DNA of 64,000 bases, taken from positions 1 to 64,000 of the forward strand of contig JAFUGK010000015.1 of assembly GCA_017469445.1 (NCBI GenBank), given 5' to 3'. Numbering within the stretch: the stretch's first letter is position 1; each line of letters starts with the position of its first letter. This DNA comes from Clostridia bacterium. GTDB lineage: Bacteria > Bacillota > Clostridia > TANB77 > CAG-508. Positions 37,120 to 46,481 of the stretch are shown in pieces. The notes under the pieces were generated by a model. That model was not told the DNA's origin. It was given only the letters and a program-made list of their open reading frames with translations, and did not search any database. Both the position numbers and the translations under genes were made by a program.

Positions 37120-38274
37120 CTATTGTTCTGGATTTACTTTTAATTCTATCATTTTTTCCTTTAATTCTTTTTCTATATTCAATAATTCTGCTTCTGCTTC
37201 TTGACGTTTTGCTCTACCATTTTCATGAATTTCTATTACTTTGTCTAAAGTTTCAATTAAATCTTTATTAGTCTTTTGTAGTGTTTCTATATCTACAATT
37301 GCTCTTTCAGATTCTTGTGCAATCTCTATAGATCCTTGTTTTAGTATCTCACTATTCTTCTTTAACATATCATTAGTTAAGTTTGTAACAGCCTTTTGTG
37401 CACCAAGAGCTTGTTTAGCATTGTTTATACCTAATGCTATAACTATTTGGTTTTTCCATAATGGAATTGTGTTTATTAATGAACTTTGTATTTTTTCTAC
37501 TAATTCAGCTTCACTATTCTGTAGTAATCTTATTTGTGGAGCCATTTGAATAGATATAATTCTTGTTGTTTTTAAGTCATATATTTTCTTTTCAAATCTA
37601 TTTATCATATTTTCCATATCGTTAACTTTTTGTGCATCTAATTGTTCTCCACTTTCTTGTGCTTTTTTCCTTAATTCTGGCAATGTTACATTTCTTAATT
37701 CTTCTAATTTCTTTTCACCTGCTATAATATATAAAGATATTTCTTTAAAATATTCTAAATTCTTTTCATACATAGTATCAAATATTGTTATGTCTTTTAA
37801 CATTTGTAATTTATGATTTTCAAGTTCTGTTTCTATTTTGTCTATATTTCCTTCTATTTTTCCATATTTAGCTATAATTTTTTCTAACTCTTTTTTTGCG
37901 CTATAGAATATTTTAGCTAATCCGGTTGGCTCAGCTGTAATTCCAGCATCAAATGATCTTATTTCTGCAACCAAATTTGCAAGTAAATCTCCTACTTGCC
38001 CTGCATCTTTGGTTTTTACTCCTGCTAAAACGCTATCTGAAAATTGAGATATTTTTGTTTGTGCTTTAGCACCAAATTGTAGTACTTGTGTAGTATCTTG
38101 TACATCAATTTTTTTATTAAATTCATCTATTGCATCTTTTTCTTCTTGTGATAACATATCATAATTTAAAGATTCTTCTATTTTTTCATCTGTTACAGTT
38201 TTGCTCTCCTTTACTAATTCTTCTACATCCTCTGCTTTTACTTCTTTTTGCACTTTTAATTCTAATTCTTCCAT
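37120..38274 (-). CDS. TelA family toxic anion resistance protein
   Basis: The 384-residue cytoplasmic helical protein matches the TelA/KlaA family (YNMLSQEEKDAIDEFNKKIDVQDTTQVLQFGAKAQTKISQFSDSVL near residues 38-85; NQIVIALGINNAKQALGAQKAV near 275). Members are linked to tellurite, bacteriocin or envelope stress resistance, with unknown mechanism. GAAAGGAAAAGG precedes the ATG. It lies in a cluster with XpaC and VWA/binding proteins. Confidence 0.9.
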   Translation of the reverse strand: MEELELKVQKEVKAEDVEELVKESKTVTDEKIEESLNYDMLSQEEKDAIDEFNKKIDVQDTTQVLQFGAKAQTKISQFSDSVLAGVKTKDAGQVGDLLANLVAEIRSFDAGITAEPTGLAKIFYSAKKELEKIIAKYGKIEGNIDKIETELENHKLQMLKDITIFDTMYEKNLEYFKEISLYIIAGEKKLEELRNVTLPELRKKAQESGEQLDAQKVNDMENMINRFEKKIYDLKTTRIISIQMAPQIRLLQNSEAELVEKIQSSLINTIPLWKNQIVIALGINNAKQALGAQKAVTNLTNDMLKKNSEILKQGSIEIAQESERAIVDIETLQKTNKDLIETLDKVIEIHENGRAKRQEAEAELLNIEKELKEKMIELKVNPEQ

Positions 38275-38314
38275 GATTTTTTACCTTTTCCTTTCATAAA
38301 ATTAATTTATACTT

Positions 38315-38416
38315 CAAAGTAGCCAAACGTAGGCATTGCATTTTTCTTTCAAATACTTGGAGAAAGAAAATATCCAATGCCGGCTAAAATTTGGCGGACT
38401 TTTGTGCGCTACTTTA
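38315..38416 (-). repeat. Nested hairpin element between telA and binding-protein gene
   Basis: Three nested stems close on each other: AAAGTAGC (38316-38323) with GCTACTTT (38408-38415); GGCATTG with CAATGCC; TTTTCTTTC with GAAAGAAAA, plus GCCAAA with TTTGGC. The outer arm contains the stop of the upstream gene. It lies inside the apparent operon, so it may be a processing or attenuation structure or a mobile palindrome. Confidence 0.6.
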
Positions 38417-39527
38417 AATATTCTATTAACCTATTATATATATCCATTTTAAGACTTGAAACTGTACTAGAAATAGTTTTAGGTAACCCAATTCCTAATG
38501 CAGATACATCATAAGTTCCACCTGTTACACCTGTTCTAAATCCATATTTAGACCAAGCTATTTGTTGTATATCTTTATTATTAAATACATTTAAAAATTC
38601 ATTTCCTTCTTCATCAAATGTTGCTATACAATGTGAATTCCATATTGTTGGTACTGGATATAATATTCTTATATCATTTTTAACTTGTTCAAATCCATCT
38701 GGATTTTCAGTTGCAAACTCTATAATACTTTTTTCATAATCAACTATCATAGGCTCTCCACCCATTCCAGTTTTTAAGTATTTTTCAAACAAATCTGCTG
38801 GCGTATTGTTCATATATCCTGATTTTTCATAAAATTCCTTTAATTTAGGTAAATTCTTTTCAACATTTTCATTACTTATTGAATTTTCACACATTATGGA
38901 TAAAAGTAAGCCATAATATGTTGCACCTGGTGATGATGTAACTGGATCTGTTGAAGCAATATTTATATTTCCGTAAAGTTGTTTTAAACCAATATCAGAC
39001 CATTTTTTACCTTCTAGAATATAGTTTAAAAGCTTATTCATATCTGTAATATAATAAACTCCATCTATTTGCGATACTATTGCTTCCTTTTCTAAAGCTT
39101 CTACAACACCTTTCCAACTATAAATTACAATTGGAGTATTAAGTGTAAGGCTTCCATTTAATACTGTATATCTAGCTGCTTCGCCATTTGCTTTGTTAGC
39201 TGGTAATCTGTAATAATCATAAAAACGTTGGTCTGAACAAAACATTGCATCATATTTAGTTTCACCATCTTCTCTTACTAATGGTTTTACAATTAATTTT
39301 CCATTACTCCATGAATCGTAAACTACATTTAGCTTATATTGATTTCTTATTATGTTTACCACTTCTTCATCTGCAATAAAGTCTTCTTTTCCTCCTCCTG
39401 TTGCTACATATACTGTTTTTAAATTGACATTAGGATCTCTATCCATAAAAAACTTTATTCCAACTATTGCTGCCACAAGAATTATAAATATTAAAATACC
39501 TATAATTTGCTTTTTTTCTAATTTCAA
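38409..39527 (-). CDS. Membrane-anchored substrate-binding-like protein
   Basis: This 372-residue protein has an N-terminal membrane segment (about 7-25), then a periplasmic-binding fold of the type that binds anions such as molybdate (VYVATGGGKEDFIADEEVVNIIRNQYKLNVVYDSWSNG; later STDPVTSSPGATYYGLLLSIM). TTG start at 39527 with GGAGGAG upstream. No permease gene accompanies it. The neighbour VWA protein carries a related domain, so the two may sense or bind the same ligand. Confidence 0.75.
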   Translation of the reverse strand: MKLEKKQIIGILIFIILVAAIVGIKFFMDRDPNVNLKTVYVATGGGKEDFIADEEVVNIIRNQYKLNVVYDSWSNGKLIVKPLVREDGETKYDAMFCSDQRFYDYYRLPANKANGEAARYTVLNGSLTLNTPIVIYSWKGVVEALEKEAIVSQIDGVYYITDMNKLLNYILEGKKWSDIGLKQLYGNINIASTDPVTSSPGATYYGLLLSIMCENSISNENVEKNLPKLKEFYEKSGYMNNTPADLFEKYLKTGMGGEPMIVDYEKSIIEFATENPDGFEQVKNDIRILYPVPTIWNSHCIATFDEEGNEFLNVFNNKDIQQIAWSKYGFRTGVTGGTYDVSALGIGLPKTISSTVSSLKMDIYNRLIEYLK

Positions 39528-39542
39528 TTTATACTCCTCCCC

Positions 39543-40155
39543 CTATTCCAATTTAAATTTATCATCTTGTGTATCATATCCATCTGCTTTTAACATAGTA
39601 TCAAACACTTTCATTTCTGCATCTGTATCTATAATAACAGATTGATACATATTTGACAATTGATTTTTGAAAGCTACATTAATTTTTTGTATCATACTTT
39701 TAGCTGAATCCATAAATTTCTTGCCTTCACTACTTGTTAATTTTTGGTTTTCTATCTCATCATATCTATTTAGTATTTTTATAGTAACTGGTAAGTAATA
39801 GCTAAAGAAATTTTGCATATTTTTATACTTTTCTGGTTTCTTTTCAACTGTTTTTATAATTTTATCAACAGTTTCATGTATTTCTCTAATGTTTTGCTTT
39901 AATTCATCATCTTCAATTTCTGGTATCAAACTTTTTATTTGAGTATTTTTAGATTTAGCGTCCACTAGCACTTCATACAAGCTTTTAGTTTCTGCAACAT
40001 TATTATTCTTTTTAGTTCTAAATAAAAGTTCACTTGCTCCAAATGCACCAACGCCAATTATTGCTGATGGTACAAATCCTACAGATAAAGCTAAGTATGG
40101 AACACTAAAAAATACTCCACCGCAGTACTGCGGATAATAAACCTGAATTTTTCAC
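39543..40155 (-). pseudogene. xpaC: XpaC-family protein, frameshifted near the N-terminus
   Basis: A GTG at 40155 with AAAGGATG 8 bases upstream opens a frame reading KNSGLLSAVLRWSIF and then stops. The other frame supplies the rest: FSVPYLALSVGFVPSAIIGVGAFGASELLF (membrane part) and the helical XpaC domain down to 39543. The switch lies in an A6 run at plus 40107-40112; five would restore the frame. The downstream frame has no normal start before TTG at 39980. XpaC proteins co-occur with TelA. Either phase variation, decay or sequencing error. Confidence 0.75.
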
Positions 40156-40174
40156 TTCTACATCCTTTCCAAAT

Positions 40175-41788
40175 TTAATTATAGCCTCTAACTTCTTTAA
40201 AAGCTTTAACTAAATCTGTTTTTCCATCAAACACTTTTGCATTAGTTAAATATGCGACATTATTTAATTCTTGCTCGTCTGCTTCACCAAACATTATTGA
40301 ATATATTGGAATTTTGTTTCTTAACCTGTTATATTCTGTCCAAAGTTCACTATATGTTCCCATATTTGCCTGTCCATCTGTCATTAATACTACAGATAAA
40401 TTATACGTATTTGCATCCTCATTTTTTAATTTTTCTATTGCCTCTATTGCAGCAGGATACAGTGCTGTCATTCCTTTTGGTTTCAAATTATGAATATTAT
40501 TTAAAATATTTGCAGTATCTGCGCCATTTGTTGTTTGCCAAGTTCCTAAAATATCTGTTCCAAATGCTATAACATCTATTTTATCCTTTTCTGAAAATTG
40601 TAAAAAATCATTTGCTGCTTCATCTGTTAATATATAATCCATTGCATTCATTAATTGTGAATATCCTTCACCTGTCATACTTCCAGAATAGTCTAAGCAA
40701 AATACTACATGTACTGGTTTTCTAAGTTCAACTTGATACATATTTAAAGCCTTTTTTATAACCGCTGTACTTGGATATTTAACTGGTGAAATGTATTTAC
40801 TAGTATCAATTCCCCAATTAGGATTAAATACTGTTTTATCTACATTGTTATTTATTCCTCCATACCAAGTTCTTCTTCCTCTTTCCTGTAATATTTTTTG
40901 TCCTTCATCGCTTAATATATATGATTGTATATTTGTAAAAATCTCTTTCTTTTTTTCATTTTTTGTATCTATATATGCAAAAGGTGCATCTGATATTGAA
41001 ACTCCATCTACTGGATATATTGCATATAATGTTTCTTTTCCTTGTTTTTCTAATTGCTTATTTATGCTTATTATAGAAGATTCATATGTAACTACTGCTT
41101 CATAGTCACCTTTTAAGAATAATTCTTCTAAAAATTCTTCACTTCCAGATGATCTTTCCATTCCTGCAAATAAGTTTGTTAATTTTTCTTTAAGTTCATC
41201 ATCTTTTAAATTTTCCTCTTTTAACACTTCTGGATTTCCAGCTAGTGTTGAAAGTAAACCTAAATATGCAGAAGCGCCACTATTTGTAGTTGTAGGATTA
41301 GACATGCTAAACTTTAGTCTTCCACTAGATATTGCATTTACTATATCTTGTGTATATACAGTATCTTTTATAAGTCCAAGTTCTTGTGCTTTAGATTTTT
41401 TTATTCCAAATATAACTGGATTAATACTTGTATATTTAGAATCTGCCACTTTAACATTGCTATCTAGCATATATAGCCATATTGAATTGGATATCCAAAC
41501 CGCATCATAGCTTTCGCCTTCATTTAATTTTTGCATTATATCTAATGTTCCTGCATATTCTATATCAATATCATACCCTTTTTTGCTAGCAAAACTTTTT
41601 ATAACATCATCTAAATCTTTATTTTCTGAGCTTGCTATTATATGAAATGTTTTATCTGTCCAAAGATTATTTGTTGATTTATTTAAATCAAATTCATCAG
41701 CCATATCTGCAATTATAGCCCATATAAGTAATATGAAGATAGCAACTAAGATTATTGATTTAGTATTGTTTTTATTTTTTTTGCTCAC
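40175..41788 (-). CDS. Binding-protein/VWA fusion lipidless membrane protein
   Basis: The 537-residue protein has an N-terminal membrane anchor (about 10-29), a substrate-binding-type domain (about 45-320, VVTYESSIISINKQLEKQGKETLYAIYPVDG) and a C-terminal von Willebrand A domain (about 355-537) with a MIDAS motif DYSGSMTGEG, a conserved Thr/Gly loop (MTALYPAA) and LMTDGQAN. The GTG at 41788 follows GAGGAGG. It starts the cluster running to the SpoVK-like ATPase. The design suggests metal-dependent protein contacts outside the cell. Confidence 0.82.
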   Translation of the reverse strand: MSKKNKNNTKSIILVAIFILLIWAIIADMADEFDLNKSTNNLWTDKTFHIIASSENKDLDDVIKSFASKKGYDIDIEYAGTLDIMQKLNEGESYDAVWISNSIWLYMLDSNVKVADSKYTSINPVIFGIKKSKAQELGLIKDTVYTQDIVNAISSGRLKFSMSNPTTTNSGASAYLGLLSTLAGNPEVLKEENLKDDELKEKLTNLFAGMERSSGSEEFLEELFLKGDYEAVVTYESSIISINKQLEKQGKETLYAIYPVDGVSISDAPFAYIDTKNEKKKEIFTNIQSYILSDEGQKILQERGRRTWYGGINNNVDKTVFNPNWGIDTSKYISPVKYPSTAVIKKALNMYQVELRKPVHVVFCLDYSGSMTGEGYSQLMNAMDYILTDEAANDFLQFSEKDKIDVIAFGTDILGTWQTTNGADTANILNNIHNLKPKGMTALYPAAIEAIEKLKNEDANTYNLSVVLMTDGQANMGTYSELWTEYNRLRNKIPIYSIMFGEADEQELNNVAYLTNAKVFDGKTDLVKAFKEVRGYN

Positions 41789-41896
41789 TTTTCTACCTCC
41801 TCTACAAATGAATTTTAACTTTTTTATTATTATATATTTAAATATTTAGATTAGCAATATATTATGGAAAAAATAAATCAAAAAACGAGTTTAATT

Positions 41897-41943
41897 AAGG
41901 AGAAAGCATATTAAAAATCTCAAAAATAATATGCTTTCTCCTT
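41897..41943. terminator. Strong terminator hairpin
   Basis: AAGGAGAAAGCATATTA and its exact complement with a 13-base loop, followed by ATTTTT on the plus strand. It lies 3-prime of the gene ending at 41956. Confidence 0.75.
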
Positions 41944-41955
41944 ATTTTTCATATA

Positions 41956-42210
41956 CTATTTTTTAATAGCAATTAATAATTCATTGTCTTCTACAGTTTT
42001 CTTTTGCCCCTTATATTCGTATTCATCTCCTATAAAATAAACATTATAACCTAGGTTTTCAAATTTATTTTTAGCTAAATGCAAAAATTGATTTGCTTGG
42101 TCTACTGTTAAATTACTTTTCACTCTTAATTCATAAAATGAAAACTTAACAAATTCTTCATTTTCTTCTATTTTTTGGCTTATGTAATCATCTATGAATT
42201 TTAAATCCAT
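41956..42210 (-). CDS. Small hypothetical protein, 84 residues
   Basis: ATG at 42210 has AGGAG 8 bases upstream; a TTG at 42231 is less likely. The product looks like a small winged-helix or alpha/beta fold (EFVKFSFYELRVKSNLTVDQANQFLHLAKNKFENLGYNVYFIGDEYEY), so a DNA-binding role is possible. Not assigned to a family. Confidence 0.6.
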   Translation of the reverse strand: MDLKFIDDYISQKIEENEEFVKFSFYELRVKSNLTVDQANQFLHLAKNKFENLGYNVYFIGDEYEYKGQKKTVEDNELLIAIKK

Positions 42211-42269
42211 ATCATTCACTCCTAACTTCAAGTATTATATCATATTTTGGTTTATTTTGTCATTCTTTT

Positions 42270-43064
42270 TTACAATAAATCCATTATCTCTGTATAAGGT
42301 ATTGCACCTTCTTTTATTAAATTATTTGTACCTTTAGACTGGAAACTTGTTATATTTCCAGGAACTGCATAAACATCTTTACCTTGCTCTAATGCAAATT
42401 CAGCAGTTATTAAGCTTCCGCTTCTTTCTCCAGCTTCTACTACAACTACTTTTTCAGCTATTCCACTAATTATTCTATTTCTACTTGGGAAATGTATTTT
42501 TTCTGGTAATACTCCCAATCCATACTCAGATATAATTAATCCTCCTCTTTTTATTATATCTCTTGCCAAATTTGTATTTTCTTTTGGATATATAACATCT
42601 AGGCCTGAGCCAAGTACTGCAATTGTTTTTCCTTCTGCTCCAAGGTGTGCAACTGTATCTATTCCTTTTGCGAGTCCACTTATTACATTATAATTATTTC
42701 TAACTATTTTTCTAGAAATTTCTTTTGCTACCTTTTTACCATAGGTTGTACATCTTCTTGCTCCAACAATAGCAATTGATTTTTCTTTTAGCAGCTCTAT
42801 ATTTCCTAATGTAAATAATACAACTGGTGCATCATATATATAAATTAAATTTTGCGGATAATAATCGTTATATATATTAATAATTTTTATTCCATATTTT
42901 TCTATCTTTTGTATCTCTTTTTCTAATTCTTCTAATAATTTTTTATTATACTTGCTTTGCTTAAATATAATTTCTGGTTTTTTGTATTCTTGTAATAATT
43001 CTAATTTAGCTTTTGCTTCTATATTTAATTTAGATAACCAAAGCCAATATAAATCTTCCTGCAT
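42270..43064 (-). CDS. dprA: DNA processing protein DprA
   Basis: DprA loads RecA on incoming single-stranded DNA. The Rossmann-like core is clear: SIAIVGARRCTTYGKK (about 95), NVISGLAKGIDTVAH, TIAVLGSGLDVIYPKEN, FPSRNRIISGIA, GSLITAEFALEQGKDVYAVPG. ATG at 43064 (AAAGGAA upstream, 20 bases after hemW) is preferred to ATG at 43103 inside hemW. Length 264; the C-terminal winged helix seen in some homologues is absent. Confidence 0.92.
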   Translation of the reverse strand: MQEDLYWLWLSKLNIEAKAKLELLQEYKKPEIIFKQSKYNKKLLEELEKEIQKIEKYGIKIINIYNDYYPQNLIYIYDAPVVLFTLGNIELLKEKSIAIVGARRCTTYGKKVAKEISRKIVRNNYNVISGLAKGIDTVAHLGAEGKTIAVLGSGLDVIYPKENTNLARDIIKRGGLIISEYGLGVLPEKIHFPSRNRIISGIAEKVVVVEAGERSGSLITAEFALEQGKDVYAVPGNITSFQSKGTNNLIKEGAIPYTEIMDLL

Positions 43065-43084
43065 AATATTCCTTTCTGCCCCAA

Positions 43085-44251
43085 TTATACAAATTCTTCC
43101 CACACAATATTTGCTAAATCTATTCCCCTATCACTTAGTTTTATATATCCATCATCTATTTCAATTAACTCTTCTTTTATCAATTTTTCAATTTCCTTTG
43201 AAAAAACTTCAAAAACATCTTTTGAAAAATTATTTTCAAATTTGCTACAATCTATCCCTGTTATTTTTCTTAAACCTAATATCATGTATTCCTTCATCTT
43301 TGCCTCTAAATTTTGTTTCTCATGAAATATAAAATTATTTTCTATCTTGTCTTCTTTGTAGTTTTTGATATATTCCTCAATACTATCTATATTTGAAAAT
43401 CTTGCATTATCAATATATGAATGTGCTGCTGCTCCAAATCCCATATATTCCTTTTGCTCCCAACAATCTGAATTATGCTTAGATTCCATACCTGGTTTGG
43501 CAAAATTTGATATTTCATAATGTATATATCCTAATTCTTCAAGTCCTCCCTTTATTCTCCAATACATATTTCTTTCTAAATCGTCATTTGGTATATATAA
43601 TTCTTTATTTTCTACCATCTTACTCATTGGTGTTCCGTCCTCTAAAATTAGCGAATATATAGATATATGCTCTGGATTTAATTTTTTTGTTTCTGTTAAT
43701 ATATCTTCAATATCTTCCATAGTTTGATTTGGAAGTCCTATCATAAAATCTATGTTAATATTATCAAAGCCTGCTTTTCTCGCTAAATCAAATGTATTGG
43801 TAAATTCTTCATAAGTATGTATTCTACCTAGCATATTTAATAATTTATTTTTTGTAGACTGCACACCAATACTTAATCTGTTTATTCCTAATTCTTTATA
43901 TTTTTTTATTTTTTCTTCATTTACAGTTCCAGGGTTAATCTCTATTGTTATTTCAGTATTTTTCTCTATTATATAATTATCATATATTGTTTGCATTATT
44001 TGTGCTATATACTTTTCTTTTATATATGATGGTGTTCCTCCGCCTATGTATATTGTACTTATTTCTGTTTCTTCACATATTTTATTTTCCACATCTAAGT
44101 TAATTCCTTGTCCAACTTCTTCTATTTCTTGGCATAAGCATTCTATATATTCTTCCATCAAATCCTCTTTTTCAGAAAAAGACACGAAATCACAATACTT
44201 GCATTTTTGTTTGCAAAATGGAATATGCACATACAAACCAATTTTTCTCAA
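43085..44251 (-). CDS. hemW: Radical SAM heme chaperone HemW
   Basis: The cluster motif is C-x3-C-x2-C followed by Phe (PFCKQKCKYCDF), the HemW rather than HemN form (HemN has a fourth Cys). Further motifs: IYIGGGTPS, EINPGT, RLSIGVQS, IDFMIGLPNQT. Its C-terminal winged helix ends at LANIVWEEFV. HemW delivers heme to membrane enzymes; no other heme gene lies in the window. The ATG overlaps the whiA stop as ATGA. Confidence 0.92.
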   Translation of the reverse strand: MRKIGLYVHIPFCKQKCKYCDFVSFSEKEDLMEEYIECLCQEIEEVGQGINLDVENKICEETEISTIYIGGGTPSYIKEKYIAQIMQTIYDNYIIEKNTEITIEINPGTVNEEKIKKYKELGINRLSIGVQSTKNKLLNMLGRIHTYEEFTNTFDLARKAGFDNINIDFMIGLPNQTMEDIEDILTETKKLNPEHISIYSLILEDGTPMSKMVENKELYIPNDDLERNMYWRIKGGLEELGYIHYEISNFAKPGMESKHNSDCWEQKEYMGFGAAAHSYIDNARFSNIDSIEEYIKNYKEDKIENNFIFHEKQNLEAKMKEYMILGLRKITGIDCSKFENNFSKDVFEVFSKEIEKLIKEELIEIDDGYIKLSDRGIDLANIVWEEFV

Positions 44252-45099
44252 TTTTCTTTCAACTCCCTTGCAAATTCCTGTATTTTCTTAAGCCTATGAT
44301 TAACTCCTGATTTTCCAATTGGTTTATCTAAAAGCTTTCCAAGTTCAACAAGACTTGCCTCTGGATTTTCAAGTCTAACATTTGCTATTTCTTGTAATGG
44401 TTTAGATAATTCTTCAAATTTTTTATTCTCTTTTAAATAGTTTATATCTGCAATTTGTTCAATTGCAACATTAATTGTTTTATTAATATTAGCTGTTTCA
44501 CAGTTTACTATTCTATTTACACTACTTCTCATTTGACGTATTACTCGTATTTCTTCATAGTCCATAACAGCTTTATTTGCTCCTATTAATGCTAAAAATT
44601 TCGAAATTTCCTCTCCATCCTTTATATATACAGCATATCCTTTTTCCCTTTTTAAAATTTTAGAGCTAATAAAATAGTTATCTAATATATACATTATATA
44701 TTTAGCATTCTCTTTACTTGGAAAAATTATTTCCAAATGATATTTTTTATTTGGATTATTAAGTGATCCAGATGCCATAAAAGCGCCTCTTACAACAGCT
44801 TTTTGTAATTCTTGATTTTCTACATCCACATCCATTATGCTTTCTCTATTTTTATTGCTCCACTTCACTATAAATGTTTTTCCTTTAGTTTCATCTGAGC
44901 ACTGAATTTTTAGATTTTCCAATATTTTTATTAATCTATCAATGTTAAATGTATTTTCTGTAATAATTTTTGATATACCATTTACCTCTGAATAGTTTAT
45001 TCCAAGCATATATCCACTTAATTCTGCCTTTATTTCTTCTTTGTTCTTTAAATTATTTAATTCACTTAATTCCTTTTTTATTTCTGCTGAAAAAGACAT
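44248..45099 (-). CDS. whiA: Sporulation/cell division regulator WhiA
   Basis: WhiA combines a LAGLIDADG-like N-terminal domain (MSFSAEIKKELSEL...KAELSGYMLG) with a C-terminal helix-turn-helix (LVELGKLLDKPIGKSGVNHRLKKIQEFARELK). The 283-residue length is normal. It binds DNA and affects cell division and, in actinomycetes, sporulation. AAGGGAGAAGG precedes the ATG. The usual rapZ/ybhK neighbours are not here. Confidence 0.93.
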   Translation of the reverse strand: MSFSAEIKKELSELNNLKNKEEIKAELSGYMLGINYSEVNGISKIITENTFNIDRLIKILENLKIQCSDETKGKTFIVKWSNKNRESIMDVDVENQELQKAVVRGAFMASGSLNNPNKKYHLEIIFPSKENAKYIMYILDNYFISSKILKREKGYAVYIKDGEEISKFLALIGANKAVMDYEEIRVIRQMRSSVNRIVNCETANINKTINVAIEQIADINYLKENKKFEELSKPLQEIANVRLENPEASLVELGKLLDKPIGKSGVNHRLKKIQEFARELKEN

Positions 45100-45113
45100 A
45101 TTTCCTTCTCCCT

Positions 45114-45944
45114 TTATTTTTTAGATATAATTACTCTATCATTCTGTCCTAAGTCTTGCTTACATTCTACTAGTTTATGGTTTTTCATTAGCAAATCCTT
45201 TACTTCTTGTTTTTGATCAAACCCTATTTCTAAAACAAGATATCCACCTGTATTTAAATATTTGTGTGCATTTTCAGATATTATTCTATAGAATTTTAAT
45301 CCATCTGTATCTCCATCTAATGCCAGCATTGGCTCATTTTTTACTATTGCTTGCAAATTATCAATTTCTGCAGTTCTTATATATGGTGGATTTGATACTA
45401 TTAAATCAAATTTATCTTTTACTTTATCAAACATATCTGATTCAATAAATTTAATTTTATCTCTAACTCCATTTACTATTGCATTTTTTTGTGCAATTTG
45501 TAATGCTTCTTTACTCACATCTGTTGCGACTACTTTTGCATCTGTGTATTTAGCAATAGAAACTGCAATTGCTCCACTACCAGTACACAAATCTAATACT
45601 TTTTTGTAGTTGTTCTTTTTTATTAATTTTATTGCTTCTTCTACAACTACTTCTGTGTCTTGCCTTGGAATTAGTACATTTTTGTCTACATAAAATGGTA
45701 ATTTCATAAATTCTTGATAATTCACTATATATTGCAATGGAATATTGTTTTCCAACTTCTTTATTCCTTCAAAAAATTCTTTCTCCTGCTCAGCAGTTAT
45801 CTCTTCATTTGCATGTGCTACTAGATATGACTTATCTTTTTTTAATATGTGACTTAGTAAATATCTTATAATAGTTCTAGAATCTTCTATTTTTTTAATC
45901 TCTACTTTTTTTATTCCTTCACTTAATACTTCTTGTATAGTCAT
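45114..45944 (-). CDS. prmC: Release factor glutamine methyltransferase PrmC
   Basis: PrmC methylates the GGQ Gln of peptide release factors. Motifs: N-terminal helical domain with IPLQYIVNYQEFM and FYVDKNVLIPRQDTE, SAM site VLDLCTGSGAIAVSIA, and NPPYI at about 190. ATG at 45944 starts the family-standard MTIQEVLSEG; an upstream in-frame start at 46019 would add 25 unrelated residues. The ribosome site is weak (GAGAGTGAG). Confidence 0.93.
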   Translation of the reverse strand: MTIQEVLSEGIKKVEIKKIEDSRTIIRYLLSHILKKDKSYLVAHANEEITAEQEKEFFEGIKKLENNIPLQYIVNYQEFMKLPFYVDKNVLIPRQDTEVVVEEAIKLIKKNNYKKVLDLCTGSGAIAVSIAKYTDAKVVATDVSKEALQIAQKNAIVNGVRDKIKFIESDMFDKVKDKFDLIVSNPPYIRTAEIDNLQAIVKNEPMLALDGDTDGLKFYRIISENAHKYLNTGGYLVLEIGFDQKQEVKDLLMKNHKLVECKQDLGQNDRVIISKK

Positions 45945-46062
45945 ATTCTCACTCTCTTCTTCTTTTGCAAATATTTTAACATCTAAGTAGCAAAAAATCA
46001 AGGTATGAAAAAATCTCACAGACTTTATGCTATCTGTGAGAATAATTTTATTTATTAAAAGA

Positions 46063-46314
46063 CTACATTACATATACTACTCCAAGTATTATTATTAATA
46101 CTGCAAATGTAATAGACATAATTTTTGTCCATTTTCTTAAAGAACCTTCTTTAGTTCTTCCTTTATTTTTTTCATAGAAATTATCTGTTGATGTTGATCC
46201 TGCTATTGCTCCTGAAAGTCCTTGTTGACCTTTCTTTTGCATAAATGTTAAAATTATTATTGATACGCAAACTACTGCATATATTATAATTAATATTGTT
46301 CTTAAAATATCCAT
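46063..46314 (-). CDS. secG: Protein translocase subunit SecG
   Basis: The 83-residue protein has two membrane helices separated by the SecG loop (MQKKGQQGLSGAIAGSTSTDNF). It is part of the SecYEG channel. ATG at 46314 follows AAGGAGGAAAGTAAA; the longer frame (from 46359) would begin inside a palindromic repeat. Confidence 0.93.
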   Translation of the reverse strand: MDILRTILIIIYAVVCVSIIILTFMQKKGQQGLSGAIAGSTSTDNFYEKNKGRTKEGSLRKWTKIMSITFAVLIIILGVVYVM

Positions 46315-46330
46315 TTTACTTTCCTCCTTG

Positions 46331-46406
46331 TAAGGGGACACTTCTTTCCTTAAGGTCATTCCTATTTTGTCAAGAAATGTCCCCTACTTATGCGCTAGTG
46401 ATGTCA
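46331..46406 (-). repeat. GGGGAC palindromic repeat, family 2 (copy 2)
   Basis: In minus orientation it runs TGACATCACTAGCGCATAAG, GGGGACATTTCTTG, TGACCTTAAGG, GTGTCCCCTTACA. It lies immediately upstream of the secG ribosome site. Confidence 0.75.
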
Positions 46407-46481
46407 GGTTTCAAAGTTATCTCCTTGTTTTAAATTTAAACATTATTATTTTAGCACATATTATTTGAAAAAGCAAGCATT

